A stretch of 64,000 nucleotides of DNA from Gammaproteobacteria bacterium (GTDB taxonomy: Bacteria; Pseudomonadota; Gammaproteobacteria; Steroidobacterales; GCA-2729495), in the NCBI GenBank assembly GCA_015709695.1, contig CP054183.1:2406992-2470991 (forward strand). Direction: 5' to 3'. Shown in pieces: positions 53,753-60,854 of this stretch; within the stretch, counting starts at the first letter, position 1, and each line of letters begins with the position of its first letter. The position numbers were made by a program, and so were the translations under genes. The notes beneath the pieces are model-generated. The model searched no databases. It was not told where the DNA came from and worked only from the letters and a program-made list of their open reading frames with translations.

Positions 53753-54156
53753 GCCATGAACTCCCGCGGGTCCGGCGGCTCCTCGCCGACCCGTGGCAGG
53801 CGCAGCAGGCCAGCGAGCACGGCCGGAGTCGACCAGCCGGGGTCGTAGAGGTACAGGCCGAGGCCACCGGCGAACAGCGCCGCCGCCGCGAAGCCCGCGG
53901 CCGCGCGGCGCCGCGTGAACCAGGCGAGCACCGCGAGCGCCAGGCCAGCCTGGCCGTAGTGGGGCGGAAAGGTCAGCGCGATCAGCGTGTCGCGGAGTGC
54001 ACACAGCGCCGGTGGCATCGCCGTCTCGCACAAGCTGTGCAGCGCCTGCGGTTCGATCACCATGAACCTTGCGGTCCATCCCAGGTACGTTCCCGCCGCC
54101 AGCGCCAGCAGCCCCAGCAGCAAGGCAAATGCTTGAAGGCGGGGCTCGCTGCTCAT
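53749..54156 (-). CDS. Small membrane protein of unknown function
   Basis: Protein of 135 residues with about four hydrophobic segments (LQAFALLLGLLALAAGTYLG, then AGLALAVLAWF, FAAAALFAGGLGLYLY and a weaker one) and a polar C-terminus ending EEPPDPREF. Three cysteines lie in the loop after helix 1 (SLCETAMPPALCALRD). No family recognised. The ATG at 54,156 lies inside reach of a TACAAT -10 in the arm of the palindromic element, so its message may be leaderless. Its 3' end overlaps the VPVPSG-CTERM gene by 4 bases. Confidence 0.7.
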   Translation of the reverse strand: MSSEPRLQAFALLLGLLALAAGTYLGWTARFMVIEPQALHSLCETAMPPALCALRDTLIALTFPPHYGQAGLALAVLAWFTRRRAAAGFAAAALFAGGLGLYLYDPGWSTPAVLAGLLRLPRVGEEPPDPREFMA

Positions 54157-54162
54157 GCCCGC

Positions 54163-54168
54163 ATTGTA
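54163..54168 (-). promoter_or_regulatory. Outward -10 (TACAAT) in the left end of the palindromic element
   Basis: On the minus strand TACAAT ends six bases before the ATG at 54,156. It is part of the inverted end, so its mirror copy faces the other gene. Confidence 0.4.
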
Positions 54169-54192
54169 GTGCGGACGGCAGCGGCGTTGCCT

Positions 54193-54320
54193 CCCGCACG
54201 GCCCGGTACCGCCCGGAGGATCACATCCCGCACGGCCCGGTACCGCCCGGAGGATCACATCCTGTACGGCCCGGTACCGCCCGGAGGATCACATCCCGCA
54301 CGGCCCGGTACCGCCCGGAG
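54193..54320 (+). repeat. Four tandem 34-base repeats inside the palindromic element
   Basis: Units begin at 54,193, 54,227, 54,261 and 54,295; the last is partial. Units 1, 2 and 4 agree; unit 3 differs at two bases. Each contains the short palindrome CGGTACCG. There are no spacers, so this is not a CRISPR array. Confidence 0.9.
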
Positions 54321-54425
54321 GCAGGGGTCTCCGAACCAAGCGAGTATCGGGGAGCGACTTCGGAGACCCCTGCCGCAAGGGCGGTCCGCAGCGCTGAAGC
54401 GAAGCAACGCCGCGGCCGTCCGCAC

Positions 54426-54431
54426 TACAAT
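54426..54431 (+). promoter_or_regulatory. Outward -10 (TACAAT) in the right end of the palindromic element
   Basis: Mirror copy of the left-end TACAAT, pointing at the gene starting at 54,463. A 5' leader of about 25 bases would result. Confidence 0.4.
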
Positions 54432-54462
54432 GCGCAGCCATCGAGCCGCGGAAAGCACTCTC

Positions 54463-54882
54463 ATGGAAAGCACCCGCCTCTGGTTCGCCCGCCTGGTCAT
54501 GGCCTATGCCCTGCTGATCTTCAGCTTCGGCAGCTGGCTCTACATCGCCGAACCGCTCGAGCACATCGCACGCTTCGGCATCAGCGCCAGCGGCAGCCCG
54601 GAATCCATCAACTTCCTGCGCGCCGGGCCCGGCGCGCTGTTCCTGTCGATGGCGCTGTTCGCCGTGGCCGGCCTGCTGCGCCCGGCCTGGCTGCGCGAAT
54701 GCCTGCTCCTGCTGGTGATCATCAATGCCTGCGTCGTCGCCGTGCGGCTGTTCGGCATCGGCATCGAGGGCACCACGCCGATCCAGCTCTCGGAGCTGCG
54801 CAACGAAGGCCTCTCCTGGCTGCTGTTCCTCGGCGCCCTGCTGGCCTGCCCGGCAGGCAGAACATCGGCAACGTCATGCTGA
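54463..54882 (+). CDS. Small membrane protein (DUF4345-like)
   Basis: Inner-membrane protein of 139 residues with four predicted helices (about 8-30, 48-68, 72-95 and 115-132), a layout seen in DUF4345-like proteins. The N-terminal WFARLVMAYALLIFSFGSWL and loop INFLRAGPGALFLSMALF are hydrophobic with a conserved-looking arginine. Function unknown. It lies just right of the palindromic element, whose end carries a -10-like TACAAT pointing at it. The GST gene starts 91 bases after its stop on the same strand. Confidence 0.75.
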   Translation: MESTRLWFARLVMAYALLIFSFGSWLYIAEPLEHIARFGISASGSPESINFLRAGPGALFLSMALFAVAGLLRPAWLRECLLLLVIINACVVAVRLFGIGIEGTTPIQLSELRNEGLSWLLFLGALLACPAGRTSATSC

Positions 54883-54973
54883 CCTGCAGTGACGGGAATG
54901 GTTGCGGGCTGCCCGAAACCTTGCGATCCCCGGCGCAGGCACTACCATGGCCTGCATTCCAGAGGAGAACACC

Positions 54974-55579
54974 ATGAAACTCTATTACAGCCCGGGCGCC
55001 TGCTCGCTGGCCTCGCACATCGCGCTGCTCGAGGCGGGTCTTTCCTTCGAGGCGATCAAGGTCGGCCGCGACAAGAAGACTTCCGATGGCAGCGACTTCA
55101 ACACCATCAACCCCAAGGGCTACGTGCCCGCCCTCGCCCTGGACGACGGCCAGGTGCTCACCGAGGGCACGGCGGTGCTGCAGTACATCGCCGACCGCAA
55201 TCCGTCATCGGGCCTCGCGCCGCCCGCCGGTGACCTGCAGCGCTACCGCCTGCTGGAGTGGCTCGGCTACATCAACTCCGAGATCCACAAGAACTTCTCG
55301 CCCTTCTTCAACCCGGCCGCCACCGCGCAGATGAAGGAGATGGCGAAGGCGAACCTGCAGCGCCGGCTGTCCTTCGCCGAGCAGGCGCTGGGCGACAGGC
55401 CCTACCTCCTCGGCGAACGCTTCACCGTCGCCGACGCCTATCTCTTCGTCATCCTCGGCTGGGGCCAGCCGGCCGGTGTCGACATCGGCCAGTGGCCGGG
55501 ACTCAAGGCGCTGCACGCGCGCGTCGGCGCGCGCCCGAAGGTCCAGGCGGCGATGAAGGCGGAGGGCCTGGTCAAGTAG
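54974..55579 (+). CDS. Beta-class glutathione S-transferase
   Basis: Cytosolic enzyme of 201 residues that conjugates or reduces substrates with glutathione. The start MKLYYSPGACSLASH, with Cys10 at the glutathione site, is diagnostic of bacterial beta-class GSTs; the thioredoxin-like domain also has NPKGYVPALAL with the cis-proline and LTEGTAVLQYIAD. The helical domain has the N-capping region FTVADAYLFV. GAGGAG precedes the ATG. It ends one base before the convergent VPVPAG-CTERM gene. Confidence 0.95.
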   Translation: MKLYYSPGACSLASHIALLEAGLSFEAIKVGRDKKTSDGSDFNTINPKGYVPALALDDGQVLTEGTAVLQYIADRNPSSGLAPPAGDLQRYRLLEWLGYINSEIHKNFSPFFNPAATAQMKEMAKANLQRRLSFAEQALGDRPYLLGERFTVADAYLFVILGWGQPAGVDIGQWPGLKALHARVGARPKVQAAMKAEGLVK

Positions 55580-56305
55580 TCAGGCGGACTGCGCCGTGCT
55601 CGAGGGCCGACGCCGGGCCCGGCGCAGCACCACCGCCATGGCGGGCAACAGCCAGATGCCCGCCGGCACCGGTACCACCGCGGTCTGGATCGCGCCGACG
55701 GCATCGATGTCGGCGCCTTCCGGACTGGTCTCCGGGTCACCCGTGACCAGATCGGTGATGCGCACGTAGCTGAACAGGTCGGTCGTGCCGAAGCCGAACT
55801 TGTCGATGTCGAAGCCGTAGGTGAAGACGCCGATGCTGCCGCCGGCACCGCCGCTGATGCTGCCGACATTGAACCAGGTGTTGCCGTCGGCGCTGATGTC
55901 GAGCGTGGTCGCCTCCGACACGCCGACCTCCACCAGGTAGAGGTCGTTGAAGCCGTCGCCGACACCGATGGCGCTGCCCGATGCGCTGCTTCCGGACAGG
56001 ACGTTGTCCGTGAAGCGCAGCGTCAGCACACCTGCATTGCCCAGCGAAGTGAATTTGCAGTTGCTGGTGCTGGGCGCCGAGAAGCAGGCCAGACCGTTGG
56101 TGGTGTTGACGTCGGGCACGCCGAGGGCATTGTTGGCGTCGAGGAACGCCGGCGCCGGTCCCGCGCCCGGCGAGAAATTCACCACCTGGTCCGCAAAGGA
56201 CGCGGCACCCTGCGGGAACTCGACACCGTTGTAGATCGCCGCCGGGGCTGGAGCAAAGGCCAGCATCGGCAACAGGATTGCAAGCACGCGTGCGAGGTTG
56301 TTCAT
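55580..56305 (-). CDS. Exported protein with VPVPAG-type CTERM sorting signal
   Basis: Exported protein of 241 residues. A signal peptide (MNNLARVLAILLPMLAFAPA) leads to a beta-rich domain with FLDANNALGVPDVNTTNG and GVLTLRFTDNVLSG, a pattern common in PEP-CTERM proteins that resembles discoidin-like adhesin domains, then VPVPAGIWLLPAMAVVLRR and an arginine-rich tail. GGAGGAG lies upstream of the ATG and a sigma-70 promoter lies a little further. It is the third such protein in the window. Confidence 0.88.
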   Translation of the reverse strand: MNNLARVLAILLPMLAFAPAPAAIYNGVEFPQGAASFADQVVNFSPGAGPAPAFLDANNALGVPDVNTTNGLACFSAPSTSNCKFTSLGNAGVLTLRFTDNVLSGSSASGSAIGVGDGFNDLYLVEVGVSEATTLDISADGNTWFNVGSISGGAGGSIGVFTYGFDIDKFGFGTTDLFSYVRITDLVTGDPETSPEGADIDAVGAIQTAVVPVPAGIWLLPAMAVVLRRARRRPSSTAQSA

Positions 56306-56333
56306 CGTTATTCTCCTCCGCGACTGCAAATCC

Positions 56334-56361
56334 AGTATACGCCCGACCCCCCGGGCAGCAA
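56334..56361 (-). promoter_or_regulatory. Sigma-70-type promoter for the VPVPAG-CTERM gene
   Basis: On the minus strand TTGCTG (56,356-56,361) and TATACT (56,334-56,339) are separated by 16 bases, 28 bases before the ATG at 56,305. Confidence 0.6.
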
Positions 56362-56425
56362 GGCCTCCCCCTTCCCTGCATGACATAGCGGGCGCAGCGC
56401 GACGGCACCCTCCCCGGGTTGCCGG

Positions 56426-57793
56426 CTAGAGCGTCTGTTTATATATCTTCCCGTCCTTCATGATCAGCCGGACATTTTTCTCCGGGTCCTCGAGCAGTCG
56501 CACATCGGCCAGCGGGTCGCCGTCGACCACCAGCAGGTCGGCGTAGGCCCCCTCCCTGACGACGCCCAGCGGCCCCTCCTGCCAGGGATTGCGCGGCCCG
56601 GTCAGCGCCAGCAGCTTCGCGTTGACGCTGGTCGCCTGCCTGAGGATTTCCAGCGAGGTGAACCAGCGCAGGCGGTAGCCGAACTCGGCAGGCCCGGCTT
56701 CGTAGGCACGCATCGAACCGAAGGCATCGGTACCGAAGGCCACCGGGATGCCGAGCTTCTTCGCGTTGCCCATGAGATTGTCGACACCGGCGATCACCTG
56801 CGCACCCTTGCGGCCGCGCTCGGTGTTTGCCGCGCCGGGCCCAAGGAAGCGACGCGCGGCACCGAAGGACTGCGAGGAGAGGTAGGCACCTTCGGCCTTG
56901 ATCCGCCGCAGCGTGGCCTCGGAGATCAGGTGCCCGTGCTCGATGACCTTCACGCCGGCGTCGAGCGCGCGGTTGACCGCGGCGTCGGTGTAGGCGTGCA
57001 CCGCCACGTACGTGCCCCAGTCCGCGGCCGATTCCACTGCCGCGCGCATCTCCTCGAGGCTGAACTGCGTGGTATCGATGGGATCGTACTGCGAGGAGAT
57101 GCCGCCTCCCGCCATCATCTTGATGGCGGTGGCGCCCTGGCGCAGCGACTCGCGCACCGCGCGGCGCACCTCGGCCGGCCCGTCGGCGAGCAGCGTGTAG
57201 CGCTGCTCGAAGGCGTCGGGCACGCCGCCGCCATTGGGATGGCGTTCCATGAGTTCGCGGAAATCCCCATGCCCGCTGGTCTGCGAGATGAACGCCGCCG
57301 AGGTGTAGACCCGGGGACCGTCGGCGACGCCCTCGGCGATGGCGCGCGCCAGGCCCTGCGAGGGACCACCGAGATCACGCACGGAGGTCCAGCCGTGCAT
57401 CAGCACGATGCGTGCCGCCTTCAGCGACAGCGCATCGACATAGCCGGGATCCTCGCGGAAGGGCTGGTCCGTGGGCAGCGCCAGGTGCGTGTGCGCATCG
57501 ATGATGCCGGGCATCAGCAGGCGGCCGCCACCATCGATGACGGTGGCACCGGCCGGCGCCTCGATCTGCGCGGCGATGCGTCGGATGAGGTGGCCCTCCA
57601 CCAGCACGCTCTGGCCGGGCGTGGCGCGGTCGGCCACGCCATCCCAGACGCTGACATGGCGGATCAACACCGCCGGCGCAGGGGCCGCGGCCGCGGGCGG
57701 CGGCCCGCCGGGGCGACCCTGCGCGCCGGCGACGGCGCCGGGCAGCAGCGTGCACAGGCCGGCGGCAACTGCGGTGAGCAATGAGCGATGCAT
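56426..57793 (-). CDS. Exported metal-dependent amidohydrolase
   Basis: Protein of 455 residues of the imidazolonepropionase/Xaa-Pro dipeptidase-like amidohydrolase group. A signal peptide (SLLTAVAAGLCTLLPGAVAG) and a proline/alanine linker precede the TIM barrel with metal-binding His-x-His in GIIDAHTHLALP, later His residues in VAVHAYTDAAVN and VIEHGHLIS, and the catalytic Asp in VAFGTDAFGS. A lysine at MMAGGGISS-adjacent TAIKMMAGG could be the carboxylated metal bridge. GGGAGGA lies upstream of the ATG at 57,793. Substrate unknown; periplasmic peptidase or lactonase activity is possible. Confidence 0.92.
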   Translation of the reverse strand: MHRSLLTAVAAGLCTLLPGAVAGAQGRPGGPPPAAAAPAPAVLIRHVSVWDGVADRATPGQSVLVEGHLIRRIAAQIEAPAGATVIDGGGRLLMPGIIDAHTHLALPTDQPFREDPGYVDALSLKAARIVLMHGWTSVRDLGGPSQGLARAIAEGVADGPRVYTSAAFISQTSGHGDFRELMERHPNGGGVPDAFEQRYTLLADGPAEVRRAVRESLRQGATAIKMMAGGGISSQYDPIDTTQFSLEEMRAAVESAADWGTYVAVHAYTDAAVNRALDAGVKVIEHGHLISEATLRRIKAEGAYLSSQSFGAARRFLGPGAANTERGRKGAQVIAGVDNLMGNAKKLGIPVAFGTDAFGSMRAYEAGPAEFGYRLRWFTSLEILRQATSVNAKLLALTGPRNPWQEGPLGVVREGAYADLLVVDGDPLADVRLLEDPEKNVRLIMKDGKIYKQTL

Positions 57794-57850
57794 GGTGATG
57801 TCCTCCCGAAGCCCGCGCCAGTCTACGTCCAGCACCGGCCTGCGGCGCAA

Positions 57851-58612
57851 TCAGCGCCGGTTCCTGTCCGCACGCTGGCGCCAGCCGTAGTGCGGGTGGC
57901 GCGCAAGCAGCACCGGGTCGCGGAACAGCAGCACCAGCAGCGCGCCGGCGACGAAACCGCCGACATGCGCCCAGAATGCGACACCACCGCCGCTGCCCGC
58001 CATGGAGCCCACGCCGCCAATCAGCTGCACCAGGAACCAGTAGCCGAGCATCCACAGGGCGGGAATGCTGAAGGTGGTCACGTAGAAGCCAAGCCAGAAC
58101 AGCATCTCCACCCGCACCCGCGGATAGAGCATGACATAGGCGCCCATCACGCCACCGATGGCGCCCGAGGCACCCACCATGGGAATGGCCGAGTCCGGGC
58201 TGGACAGCACCTGCAGGCCGGCCGCCGCCAGCCCGCATAGCAGGTAGAAGGCCACGAAGCGCCCGTGGCCCATGGCGTCCTCGACGTTGTTGCCGAAGAT
58301 CCAGAGGAACCACATGTTGCCGATGATATGCAGCCAGCTGCCATGCAGGAACATGTGGCTGAACACCGTCAGCCAGTCCGCCTGGCCGGTGACCACGCAC
58401 CAGCTGGCGGGACCCAGCTGCACGCGCGTGCCCGCGGCAATCGTCTGCAGCAACTCGCCGGGTACCAGGCCCAGCGTGCACACCGAGCGCGACAGCGCCG
58501 GCTCGCGGCCGAAGCCCTCGACGGAGATCCAGGCCAGCACGTTGAGGCCGACGATGGCCCAGGTGGCCCAGGGCGTGAGGAAATGCGGGTTGTCGTCGCG
58601 GATCGGGATCAA
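57851..58612 (-). CDS. Rhomboid-family intramembrane serine protease
   Basis: Inner-membrane protease of 253 residues with six to seven helices. The catalytic Ser lies in VGASGAIGGVMGAY and the His in FWAHVGGFVAG; the HMFLHGSWLHIIGNMWFL motif of the L1/helix 2 region, including the oxyanion-hole residues, is intact. A loop of about 35 residues between helix 1 and HMFLHG is typical. The gene lies 57 bases upstream of the amidohydrolase start on the same strand, with no evident terminator, so the two may share a message. Confidence 0.95.
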   Translation of the reverse strand: MIPIRDDNPHFLTPWATWAIVGLNVLAWISVEGFGREPALSRSVCTLGLVPGELLQTIAAGTRVQLGPASWCVVTGQADWLTVFSHMFLHGSWLHIIGNMWFLWIFGNNVEDAMGHGRFVAFYLLCGLAAAGLQVLSSPDSAIPMVGASGAIGGVMGAYVMLYPRVRVEMLFWLGFYVTTFSIPALWMLGYWFLVQLIGGVGSMAGSGGGVAFWAHVGGFVAGALLVLLFRDPVLLARHPHYGWRQRADRNRR

Positions 58613-58706
58613 GGGCGCGCTCCGGGGCGGACGCTAGCATACGGCCCGTTGCCGGAGCATGGGTTACCATGGCGACATCCGCACCCGTTCCGGCAGGAAG
58701 ACCGCG

Positions 58707-59360
58707 ATGACCCGGCCCATTCCCATCCAGATCGTCTCCGACATCGTCTGCCCCTGGTGCTACATCGGCAAGCGACGACTGGAGAAGGCACTGGCCGGAC
58801 GCCCGGACCTCGCGGTGGAGGTCACCTGGTTCCCGTACCAGCTCAGCCCCGACATGCCGCGCGAAGGCCGCGACCGGGCCGAGCACCACGCCAGCATCTT
58901 CGGCGCCGAACGCGCCGTGCAGATCCGCGAGAAGATGCAGACGCTCGGCGCCGCCGAGGGCATCGCCTTCGACATGCCGCCGGGTGCCCGCGCGCCCAAC
59001 ACGCTCTCGGCCCACGTGCTGATGTACTGGGCGTCGCGCTCCGCCGGCATCGACCAGAACCTGCTGGCCGAGAAGCTCTTCCACGCGCACCATGTGCGCG
59101 GCGAGGACATCGGCAACCCGGTGGTGCTGGCCGGCATCGCCAGCGAGGTCGGCATGAATGCCGCCGAGGTGCTCACCGCACTGCGCGACGGCACCGACGA
59201 GGACACCGTGCGCGGCCTGATCGGCCAGGCGCGCCAGGCCGGGGTCAGCGGCGTACCGTTTTTCATCTTCGATGGCCGCCACGCCCTCTCCGGGGCCCAG
59301 CCCCCGGAGGCCATCATCGAGGTGCTGGAGGAGATCACCCGCAGCGAGGCGGCGCACTGA
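58707..59360 (+). CDS. DsbA-family oxidoreductase (FrnE-like)
   Basis: Cytoplasmic thioredoxin-fold protein of 217 residues. The active site is CPWCYIGKRRL in SDIVCPWCYIGK; the rest has the inserted helical domain and the cis-proline region GVSGVPFFIFDGRHALSGAQ, typical of FrnE/2-hydroxychromene-isomerase-like DsbA proteins. No signal peptide. The ATG at 58,707 starts just before the fold; an open frame further upstream has no good ribosome site. It is followed on the same strand by msrB, consistent with a redox-repair theme. Confidence 0.92.
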   Translation: MTRPIPIQIVSDIVCPWCYIGKRRLEKALAGRPDLAVEVTWFPYQLSPDMPREGRDRAEHHASIFGAERAVQIREKMQTLGAAEGIAFDMPPGARAPNTLSAHVLMYWASRSAGIDQNLLAEKLFHAHHVRGEDIGNPVVLAGIASEVGMNAAEVLTALRDGTDEDTVRGLIGQARQAGVSGVPFFIFDGRHALSGAQPPEAIIEVLEEITRSEAAH

Positions 59361-59380
59361 GGCCCGCCAGGGAGGCCTGC

Positions 59381-59812
59381 ATGAGCGAAACGTTCACGCC
59401 TGTCAGCAAGCCACAGGCCGAGTGGCAACGCATCCTCGAGCCGGCCCGGTTCCGCGTGCTGTTCCAGGATGGCACCGAGGCACCCTGGTCGAGCCCGCTC
59501 AACGAGGTCAAAGGCAAGGGCACGTTCATCTGCGCCGCCTGCCACCTGCCGCTGTTCGCGGCCGATGCAAAGTTCGACAGCGGCACCGGCTGGCCCAGCT
59601 TCTTCCAGCCCATCGATCCCACCCGCATCACCACCAGCACCGATTTCAAGCTCGGCGTGCCGCGCACCGAGTACCACTGCACCCGTTGCGGCGGCCACCA
59701 GGGCCATGTGTTCAACGACGGCCCCGCGCCGACCGGCCAGCGCTACTGCAACAACGGCGTGTCGCTGCTGTTCGTGCCCGAGGGACAGCCGTTGCCGCCG
59801 CTGAGGGACTGA
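59381..59812 (+). CDS. msrB: Peptide-methionine (R)-S-oxide reductase MsrB
   Basis: Repairs oxidised methionine (R-sulfoxide) in proteins; 143 residues. Two CxxC zinc-binding pairs (FICAACHLPL and YHCTRCGGHQGHVF) and the catalytic Cys in RYCNNGVSLLF are present, with SGTGWPSFFQPI, all diagnostic of MsrB. GGGAGG lies ahead of the ATG. It has no signal peptide. It follows the DsbA-family gene by 20 bases and the YciI-like gene follows 6 bases after its stop. Confidence 0.97.
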   Translation: MSETFTPVSKPQAEWQRILEPARFRVLFQDGTEAPWSSPLNEVKGKGTFICAACHLPLFAADAKFDSGTGWPSFFQPIDPTRITTSTDFKLGVPRTEYHCTRCGGHQGHVFNDGPAPTGQRYCNNGVSLLFVPEGQPLPPLRD

Positions 59813-59818
59813 GCGCGC

Positions 59819-60133
59819 ATGGCAATCTTCCTCGTCATCCTGCGCGACGTGCCGGACAACGCCGGGATCCGCAGCAGCCTGCTCGCCGAGCACATGGCGC
59901 ACGTCGGCCGGCATCTGGGCGCGATCCGCCTCGCGGGCCCCTGGCTGCGCGACGCGGACGGCAAGCCCGGGGGCGGGCTGCTGCTGGTGGAGGCCACCGA
60001 TGCCGCCACGGTGCGCCACATGGTCGAGGAGGATCCCTATTTCCGTGCGGGCCTGTGGGAGGACGTGCAGGTGCACGCGTTCCGTGACCTCGTCAATGCC
60101 TGGCGCGACGCCCCGGCCGGCGCGCCAGGCTGA
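59819..60133 (+). CDS. YciI-like protein
   Basis: Small cytosolic protein of 104 residues with a ferredoxin-like alpha/beta pattern. LLAEHMAHVGRHLGAIRLAGP, with its conserved His, and GLLLVEATDAATVRHMVEED followed by DPYFRAGLWEDVQV are the YciI family hallmarks. Function of the family is largely unknown. Its stop lies five bases before the next GTG start. Confidence 0.9.
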   Translation: MAIFLVILRDVPDNAGIRSSLLAEHMAHVGRHLGAIRLAGPWLRDADGKPGGGLLLVEATDAATVRHMVEEDPYFRAGLWEDVQVHAFRDLVNAWRDAPAGAPG

Positions 60134-60137
60134 TGCC

Positions 60138-60800
60138 GTGCTGGTCCCCGCCCTGCTCCTCGCCCACATCATCGTGGTCGGCTACTGGCTCGGCGCCGAA
60201 CTGGTCATCAACAGCACCTATCGCTACGTCGCGTTCTCCGCCGGGTCGGCGTTCACCGAGCGCGACCGGCTCATGGACCACGTGATGGACGTCGATCAGC
60301 ACGTGCGCTACGCGCTGGTGCTGCAGGCGGGGCTGGGCACCGCGCTGCTCGCGCTCCTCGGCTACGCCCCGGGCGGCACCGCCACGGCCTGGGCCGCGGC
60401 GGGCGGCGCGGCGGCGTGGCTCGCGCTGGTCGAGGCGACCCACCGCCTGCGCCGGCGGCCGGCTGGCCAGCGGCTCGCCGGCATCGACCGCGCCCTGCGT
60501 TACCTGGCGATCGTGGCGCTCGCCGGCGTCGCCCTCGCCACCACGTGGGGAGGCGCGTCCCTTCCGCGCTGGCTCGCGTGGAAGTTCGCCCTGCTGGCGC
60601 TCGTCGTCGCCTGCGGCCTCGGCATCCGCTACGCGCTGATGGCCTTCTTCGCCGCGTGGCAGAACCTCGCCACCGCGGGCTCCACACCGCATACCGAGCA
60701 GCGCGTGCGCGCCACCTGCATACGCGCCACCGCCATCCTCGTGCTGCTCTGGACCGGCATCGCCGGCGTGGTGGCGCTCAGCCTCTTCAAGCCTGCCTGA
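60138..60800 (+). CDS. Membrane protein of unknown function (CopD-like layout)
   Basis: Membrane protein of about 220 residues with five or six helices. The first helix LLLAHIIVVGYWLGAELVIN carries a histidine, and a second histidine pair lies near VDQHVRYALVLQAG, a pattern similar to haem- or copper-related CopD-like membrane proteins, though I cannot confirm it. The GTG at 60,138 follows the YciI-like stop by 4 bases. A weak hint of coupling with the preceding genes is all the context offers. Confidence 0.7.
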   Translation: MLVPALLLAHIIVVGYWLGAELVINSTYRYVAFSAGSAFTERDRLMDHVMDVDQHVRYALVLQAGLGTALLALLGYAPGGTATAWAAAGGAAAWLALVEATHRLRRRPAGQRLAGIDRALRYLAIVALAGVALATTWGGASLPRWLAWKFALLALVVACGLGIRYALMAFFAAWQNLATAGSTPHTEQRVRATCIRATAILVLLWTGIAGVVALSLFKPA

Positions 60801-60854
60801 CTGCAGGGACCCCGACGAAACAGCATTCACCACCGACCACGAAGGACAGCATCC

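Larger units (their letters stand above)
54161..54433. repeat. Palindromic element with 30-bp inverted ends (MITE-like)
   Basis: A 273-base element whose ends, 54,161-54,190 and 54,404-54,433, are inverted copies matching at 29 of 30 positions. Inside lie a tandem array of a 34-base unit (54,193-54,320) and a hairpin with 15-bp arms (54,321-54,335 and 54,359-54,373). It fills the whole gap between two small membrane-protein genes and carries no reading frame I believe. Length, inverted ends and absence of coding sequence suit a non-autonomous mobile element. Confidence 0.85.

Noticed and set aside
54193-54320. Possible CRISPR array
   Set aside because: The units are directly adjacent with no spacers, and no cas gene is present.
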